Assembly: GCA_039619475.1 (NCBI GenBank)
Contig: CM077116.1
Coordinates: forward strand, 27,229,191-27,293,190
Source of the DNA: Icerya purchasi
Lineage: Eukaryota; Arthropoda; Insecta; Hemiptera; Monophlebidae
Direction of reading: 5' to 3'
DNA: 64,000 bases
Positions 58,988-64,000 of this stretch are shown piece by piece; position 1 is the first letter of the stretch; each line of letters starts with the position of its first letter. Below the pieces are notes generated by a model. That model was not told the origin of the DNA. It worked only from the letters and a program-made list of their open reading frames with translations, and searched no databases. Made by a program: the position numbers and the translations under genes.

Positions 58988-60791
58988 CTATTAAAACAAA
59001 AAAAAAAAAAAAAAAAAAGAAAACAATCATTAAAGACTATGAAATTTAAACTAAATTAATTCTACACAAATCAGTTAAAGATAATTTATCGTTTGCAATC
59101 TAGATCGCAAATATAGACATCTTTTTATAATTCGGGATAAATTATTATGCGAGTAAGTTAAAACAAAAATATATCATCAATAAAGGATTTTAAGAGCATT
59201 TTTTAAAACGCTTCATTTTTAATGAAATCGATTTATCTCAGTGAAAGTAGTGCATACTCTCTTTAGTGAATGCAAAAAAGAATAGCAATTCAGCAGCATG
59301 TCCTTATCGCCAAAAAAACTTTTCAGTTAACTTTTGTAATGCAAAATAATTTTCATAACACTAATTTTTATAATAATTAATTAATTCTAAATCTTATGTT
59401 ATCCCATAATGGTAGAGATTTTTAAAATTAAAATTATTATTTTTTTTTATTTCATATTTTTATTTGCAAGATTTCTGATTAAAGTTTGTAGAGTAATTTT
59501 TAAATATACATATAATTTAACATATCAGTAAAACATTAAATTAAACATACAATTGTATAAAGCATTTTTTTCTCTTTTTTTACCAAAAAAAAAAAAAAAA
59601 GCCTTTCCTTGGTGAAAAATACATCAGCAATATTTTGATAAAAACTATACAAATAAGCAGGAAACAAAGATGAGCTTGAAATAGACCAATCGAAATCGAA
59701 GGAGATTTATTTCAAAAACAATATGAAATATATCAAAATTATCTTCATTTTTCTTTATTATCTATCTTTAATTGTAAGAAAATAAAAAAACAAAATAAAT
59801 GAAATTTCTAACCTTAACGAACATATTATTTATCAGGATATAATAAGACGGTAAATGTATTCAGTTTGGTGCGGCATTTCTAAGTTAACTTTTTCCATAA
59901 TACTTGTAATACCCTATTTTCTGCACTCATGCGCATCTTTATTGATGCCTTGATCAGTTCGGTGAAGTCGAAGCCTCTTATATTATTCTGTACATTATGT
60001 TCTACGAATCTTTCTGATTACCCTCGTTTTCTTCAATAATTACAGCTGAGCTCATTCTTACCCTACGTTTTTATATTTTTTCCTATCGACCTTCCTCCAA
60101 TTATCTGATTATTTTTAACTCCAAAAGTGCCCTTCAAGCGATATCTGTTCCTCTTCTTACTCACTTCTTTGACTTTATCATTCTTCATATTCGGTCGCTC
60201 ATGCACAATCTCTCCTCTCTGCATTCAATTAATATAGATTTGTTATGAGTGCCTAGTCATGTACGAATAGGTATAATAGACAATGAAAAAGCGGATTCTC
60301 TGGCCCAAATTGTTACTTTCTCGTATGTTTTCGTCCCGAAAATTGTATGATCAAATCTCCTTTCCTTTGAAAAAAAAATCCATTCTAGAATCTATCTGAC
60401 TTTTATCTTTCATCCTCTTCTAATAAACAATACCTGTCTATCTATCCTAATTCTCTCTCAATACCCATGATTCTATGATTTTCGAAATATAAACACGTTT
60501 TACATATTTAAAAATGAAAAAGAACAACTTCAAACAAATATTATAAGTGCATTACCGTGAAAGCATACATACTAGTCTATATAATTATTTTCATATAGCA
60601 TTTTGTACTCATTCATATTTCATTTTAAGTCTTATTCAACAAGTAATGATTTTTTAATTTTTTCAAGTCTTCTAATTTTATCCTGTTTTTCATTATTATA
60701 TGTATTTCCATTTAACATGATTTTAGTTTTTTAATTCCACACCGTTGTAATGAAATAAACGTTTTATTTATTTATTCATTTATATATGTAG

Positions 60792-60822
<31 letters not shown>
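58988..60822. other. ZNF318-like upstream intron, left of the Polinton-like element
   Basis: It contains an A run at 58998-59018, T/A runs, a less AT-rich stretch at 59.85-60.45 kb, and a (TA)n tract at 60792-60822 that served as the insertion site of the Polinton-like element. The 59.85-60.45 kb stretch may be an antisense LINE relic but no motif is safe. No further exon of the ZNF318-like gene was found. Confidence 0.5.
60792..60822. repeat. (TA)n microsatellite, left flank of the Polinton-like element
   Basis: TA repeat that ends in TATATA directly before the AG terminus of the element. Confidence 0.9.
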
Positions 60823-60824
<2 letters not shown>

Positions 60825-61039
60825 TAGAATATTTTGATTCATTCTGATACAATGGGCGCGGGAGGAGGGGGTAACGTCACAACCGCGACAGCTGCAATGA
60901 CGGCTGAAAGTCACCCAACTACTACCATTTTTCAGCGATTCTCACCCAACTACCCCTACACCTCTCCAGGCCCCTACACACTTTTGTGCGCCGGACTCTG
61001 GAAGCCTCCAGCGCCCCCTGCCCCACAGCCGCATCGACT

Positions 61040-61074
61040 ATTCCAGACCATTCTAGAAAAGTCTAGAACTTTCC
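61040..61074. promoter_or_regulatory. Heat-shock-element-like array, left terminal region
   Basis: Seven contiguous pentamers: aTTCc aGACc aTTCt aGAAa aGTCt aGAAc tTTCc. Five are perfect and two have one mismatch. It is the TIR counterpart of the array at 63580-63634 and is followed by the same TCCAC block, so both arrays sit in the inverted repeats. Confidence 0.6.
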
Positions 61075-61305
61075 ACGACAGCCCCGCTCCCTCCCGCTTT
61101 CTGAACCGCCCTGTTCTTACCTGTTCTAGTCGCTTTCCCGCCACCACCATTCTCGGCCGTCGTTCATTGGTCAGCCGTGTATCGCAAACACTGTGACAAC
61201 ATGCACAACACATGACCCGCCATTAGTAAACTGACACTCCCGGCTACTGCACCAGAGTATGTATCTTCAACGCTGAATGGTGCTCTACCACCAACTATAT
61301 GCGCT

Positions 61306-61330
61306 AGAATAGTCTAGAACATTCTAGAAA
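61306..61330. promoter_or_regulatory. Heat-shock-element-like array, internal left
   Basis: Five contiguous pentamers, aGAAt aGTCt aGAAc aTTCt aGAAa, four of them perfect. The array is about 80 bp beyond the stop codon of the minus-strand ORF at 61412. Confidence 0.55.
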
Positions 61331-61411
61331 TTATCAATGCCTGCCTTCGGGGCAGTGAATTACACGATAAGTGCTAATACTTCAAGAATATATATTGGCC
61401 GATGTTTTCTT

Positions 61412-62107
61412 CTAGGTAGTATTTTCCTCTAGTGGTCGATTCGGCTCCCCCTCCTCCATCACCTGTTTCTCCGGATGATGGAACACCTTTGTCAGTTCTT
61501 CTTCGATGGTAGAAATTTTGTTAGCCACTCTGGTGTTTACGCTCTTCTTGCTTACATGCAACAATTGTAATCGCTGTACTAGCTCATTCACATCGTCCCG
61601 GTTTTCTAATTGAGGCGCTGTTGCTACTGCTACCATTGATGATGTAATCTGCCCGATACTGCGTCCGCGCGATGGACTCTTCTTTTTGGTCTTATCGGAG
61701 CTTTTTCTTTGCCACCGCTTACTGCTACTACTGCTACTACCTTTGTATTCTTTCTTAAATAGCAGTTTTATGACGTTGTGGTACTTTACATGACCAGCCA
61801 ATTTTATGTTACCATCCGATCGTTTGTGCACACTGCTTAATTCCAACAGTTTCTTATATATCCATAAATCGGTACTGTTATACTTGTATGGGACAACTTG
61901 TAGCTCTGTCAACAAATGGTGAGGGCACTCCATAAGCAGATAGCTTCTGTAACCGTCACCGTCTGCTATGTGTACTGTTTCCTCTAGATTCACATACAGG
62001 GACGCTTTACCCAGTGAGACAGTGCCAGTATGCTTATCGATCTGTATCCCATATATATGATCAGTAGATTCAGTGAACGTGAGCCATTCCTGCTTTGGAT
62101 AATGCAT
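61412..62107 (-). CDS. Element ORF of the DUF8207-like kind
   Basis: 231 codons starting MHYPKQEWLTF. Visible order: a beta-rich first half with YGIQIDKHTG and YVNLEETVHIADGDGYRSYL; a segment TDLWIYKKLLELSSVHKR and GNIKLAGHVKYHNVIKLL; a basic Ser/Lys-rich linker (SSSSSSKRWQRKSSDKTKKK); and a charged helical C-terminus. The (strand - TPGLxELL-like - YKxILxxTxAHxR - KWxxIIRPLL) arrangement resembles, from memory, the DUF8207 family found in arthropod and cnidarian virus-like elements. The frame upstream (62392-62186) looks like its N-terminal helix, so the ORF has probably lost its start to a frameshift. Function unknown. Confidence 0.5.
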   Translation of the reverse strand: MHYPKQEWLTFTESTDHIYGIQIDKHTGTVSLGKASLYVNLEETVHIADGDGYRSYLLMECPHHLLTELQVVPYKYNSTDLWIYKKLLELSSVHKRSDGNIKLAGHVKYHNVIKLLFKKEYKGSSSSSSKRWQRKSSDKTKKKSPSRGRSIGQITSSMVAVATAPQLENRDDVNELVQRLQLLHVSKKSVNTRVANKISTIEEELTKVFHHPEKQVMEEGEPNRPLEENTT

Positions 62108-62185
62108 AGCCTTTGCCTAGGTAGAGAGCGAATGGTACTGTGAATGGAGACTCGCTGGGTCCCTTTTAATAGTTGTCGCCGGGGA

Positions 62186-62392
62186 TCAGTGGATTTTCTG
62201 GGATGGAATCAGCCACAGTGATATGGGCGGCTGCTCCCGCTCCGTCTGCCTATGATGCTCCCACTTTACCACGGCGTCTTGGATCTCCTTTAGCGGTGTA
62301 GTTACCGATTCGAGCAGTAAACTGGAAGTCTGTGCGAGAGCCGCACACTCATTCTTTAACTGTTGATACTTGCCAGATGTAGCCCAGTGCAA
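62186..62392 (-). pseudogene. Probable N-terminal helical part of the DUF8207-like ORF
   Basis: 68 codons, MHWATSGKYQQLKNECAALA and onward, with a long helix (LLLESVTTPLKEIQDAVVKW, EHHRQTEREQ) and a LWLIPSQKIH end. In related element proteins such a coiled start precedes the beta-rich domain. Here about 80 bp and a frame change separate it from the ORF at 62107. The region right of it (62.4-63.2 kb) has no recognisable frame. Confidence 0.4.
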
Positions 62393-63215
62393 ATCTATCC
62401 AGTTCAGTCTTAATGCGTATTTCTCGATCGATATGAGCTATCATGTGTGTGCATACATTAGTCTGGAACTAAGAATTCATCGAAGTCTTGCTGGAAGCGT
62501 CCGCTATTCATATGTTTTTCCTTATCCAGCACCGGGAATCCGTACTGATCTTTCCAGCATAGGCAGCACATATCTTGAAACGTCTTTGCACTACATGCAC
62601 CATTCACATGCTCTTGGTAGATGTGTTACGTATTTAGGTCGTCCTGAGAAAATAAGAGAACAATATTGACACTGTCCTAAATTAAGTGCTTCAGAATTTT
62701 CACATATGTCTGATTTAGATAGAAATAATTGATATCCTTATGACGTCCTATGGAAAATTAGCGTTTGATGATCGCCGATCGCAGTCCAGTAATACGTTTA
62801 CAGAAATCAGAAAACTCAGAAAAGTGCTTAACCTACTAACACCATTCGGCTCGTATTAGTTTTTTTGAAAATATTTAGTTTTAAATATTTTTTTCTCGCA
62901 TGAAGCTGAAATAAAATTACACTAGTTAAATAAGAATTATAAATATTGGCGGGTGTTAAGCACCTGCTATAATTTGTACATATTGGTGAAGGAGTCCAAT
63001 TCGCAGCAGAGACTTGTAATATGCTCGTCCTTTGACGTCATCTGTTCTAAACATGTATAACACAAAAAGGGCGCTTTAGGAACTTGTAGTCTAAGTAATT
63101 TTGAAAAATTTCTAACCCAGCAGAATTGAAAATTTCCACACTCGCCTCAGTAGAGCACATTGAGTACATTAGTGTGTGATTGGGGATTTATTATTTGATG
63201 TTTTTGTCGCAAAGC

Positions 63216-63554
63216 TCAGATTAGCTTTATTCTGAATTGAGGTCTGTACATCGCTGTAGTTTCATTTTCTTCATCTTTGCTATCCACATTATCATTTTCA
63301 TTTAATATCAGTTTGTATAAATTGATTGTTAGATTGTTAATACATTCAAACCTATTAATATCTTCAATATTATGTATCAGTAGAGTAATACAGCTCCAAT
63401 TGTAAATACTCTTCAATACATTATATTGGTACATCGAGAAGGGATTCTTGCAAAATTTAGCTAAAATAGCGTACTTTGCATGATGGCAGTGACTCATACC
63501 CTTGAGTCGGGAATGTACAAGTATTGCACAATTTGTTTGTCTACACGGTCGCAT
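63216..63554 (-). pseudogene. Fragment resembling the N-terminal region of a Polinton-type polymerase ORF
   Basis: 112 codons from the Met at 63554. The first part has Cys/His pairs (CRQTNC, SHCHHAKYA), a degraded zinc-binding look. The middle (HNIEDINRFECINNLTINLY) has the shape of a conserved block that precedes polymerase domains in Polinton-related proteins: an aromatic-x-E motif, an N-rich turn, then a hydrophobic strand with Asn-Val/Leu-Tyr. The end is acidic. A heat-shock-element-like array lies 26 bp upstream of this ATG. The assignment is from motif shape only and no polymerase catalytic motif is present. Confidence 0.35.
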
Positions 63555-63579
63555 GAACTGGGGGTGACCTTGCAGATGT

Positions 63580-63634
63580 GGAAAAGTCTAAAATATTCTA
63601 GAATATTCTAGATTATTCCAAAATGTTCTAGAAC
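63580..63634. promoter_or_regulatory. Heat-shock-element-like array, right terminal region of the Polinton-like element
   Basis: Eleven contiguous 5-bp units in strict register: gGAAa aGTCt aAAAt aTTCt aGAAt aTTCt aGATt aTTCc aAAAt gTTCt aGAAc. Seven are perfect nGAAn/nTTCn, and the others deviate at one or two core bases. Alternating inverted nGAAn pentamers are the binding site of heat-shock factor trimers. The array lies 26 bp upstream of the ATG of the minus-strand ORF at 63554. Confidence 0.65.
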
Positions 63635-63913
63635 ATAGCCGCGTTGTTGCCTACTGGTTGAGCGATTGAGGATAGGGGGTGGGGTAGAATCCCAGAATCT
63701 GGCACATGGAAGGGTGGGGGCCCAGAGACATGTGGGGGTAGTTGGGTGAGCAGTGTAAAGAGTTAGGGGGACTTTGGTGAGAATTGCAGAAAAAATGTGA
63801 TAGTTGGGTGACTTTCGGCCGTCGTTACAGCTATTGCTGTTGTGACGTCATCCCCTCCGACATTACCCCCTTCACCCCCCGCCCACTGTGTTAGAATGAA
63901 TCAAAATATCCTA

Positions 63914-63915
<2 letters not shown>

Positions 63916-63972
<57 letters not shown>
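63916..63972. repeat. (TA)n microsatellite, right flank of the Polinton-like element
   Basis: About 57 bases of TA repeat. With the tract at 60792-60822 it formed the insertion target. The last 28 bases of the window show nothing further. Confidence 0.9.
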
Positions 63973-63979
<7 letters not shown>

Positions 63980-64000
63980 AATTGAAGAAACAGCAGCAAA

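Larger units (their letters stand above)
60823..63915 (-). mobile_element. Short Polinton/Maverick-like element inserted in (TA)n
   Basis: The ends AGTAGAATATTTTGATTCAT and, inverted, AGTAGGATATTTTGATTCAT open terminal inverted repeats that stay alignable with indels for about 260-350 bp. TATATA flanks both ends (60817-60822 and 63916-63921), compatible with the 6-bp target duplication of Polintons; their known termini start AG. The interior is clearly richer in GC than the host intron. It encodes minus-strand fragments of proteins that I associate with Polinton- or adintovirus-related elements. At 3.1 kb it is far shorter than autonomous Polintons (15-20 kb), so it is a deletion derivative. 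It belongs with endogenous virus-like elements and is not a host gene. Confidence 0.6.

Noticed and set aside
59850..60450. Antisense LINE relic
   Set aside because: Composition and a few blocks suggested it, but no reverse transcriptase, endonuclease or RNase H motif could be confirmed.
60834..61196. Plus-strand 120-codon proline-rich open frame
   Set aside because: It lies wholly in the terminal inverted repeat of the Polinton-like element, where GC-rich sequence opens frames. The counterpart TIR does not keep the frame.

Overview
This is a gene-poor, AT-rich eukaryotic window. Several things point to an insect, although the species cannot be named from this alone: spliced genes with multi-kilobase introns, long (TA)n and homopolymer tracts, and a transposon set of mariner, Merlin, a TTAA-flanked Kolobok-type element, I-like and RTE-like LINEs, tRNA-derived SINEs and a Polinton-like element.

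Two host genes can be reconstructed, both on the minus strand. (1) A PARP1 orthologue starts at an ATG at 20057 and runs leftwards out of the window. Four exons (20057-19947, 19861-19720, 12011-11860, about 3794-3589) encode zinc fingers Zn1 and Zn2. The rest of the protein (Zn3, BRCT, WGR, catalytic domain) must lie left of position 1. (2) A ZNF318-like nuclear zinc-finger gene enters from the right. Ten exons between 58987 and 29315 join in consistent phase to about 1,971 codons. They hold proline-rich microexons, a coiled-coil segment, two matrin/U1-type C2H2 fingers with the same CX2CX12HX5H spacing, and two very long low-complexity exons (48113-45921 and 32266-29315).

The rest is introns and intergenic DNA colonised by mobile elements. 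From the left: an I-like LINE (1-3230) carrying a SINE; an antisense LINE reverse-transcriptase relic (about 4.4-5.65 kb); a Tc1-type deletion element (13539-14348); a Merlin relic (14.4-15.13 kb); an internally deleted RTE-like LINE (16.6-18.85 kb); two copies of a second SINE (19.2 and 36.1 kb); a hAT-like fragment (20.65 kb); a ~285-bp tandem repeat array split by another element (23.4-25.1 kb); a frameshifted element-type ORF (25.66-26.77 kb); a 391-bp near-perfect palindrome (27756-28146); a small TIR element (44.7 kb); the Kolobok-type element (50894-53485); a decayed mariner split by an intact DD41D mariner (54852-56201); and a 3.1-kb Polinton-like element (60823-63915).

The most notable observations are these. 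The Polinton-like element carries arrays of contiguous nGAAn/nTTCn pentamers (heat-shock-element architecture) in both terminal regions, one of them just upstream of its first ORF. The Kolobok-type element has lost the middle of its transposase and carries in its place an inverted copy of its own 3' end, which forms a hairpin with ~400-bp arms. One mariner has inserted inside another. All assignments come from reading translations and motifs by eye; no database search was run.
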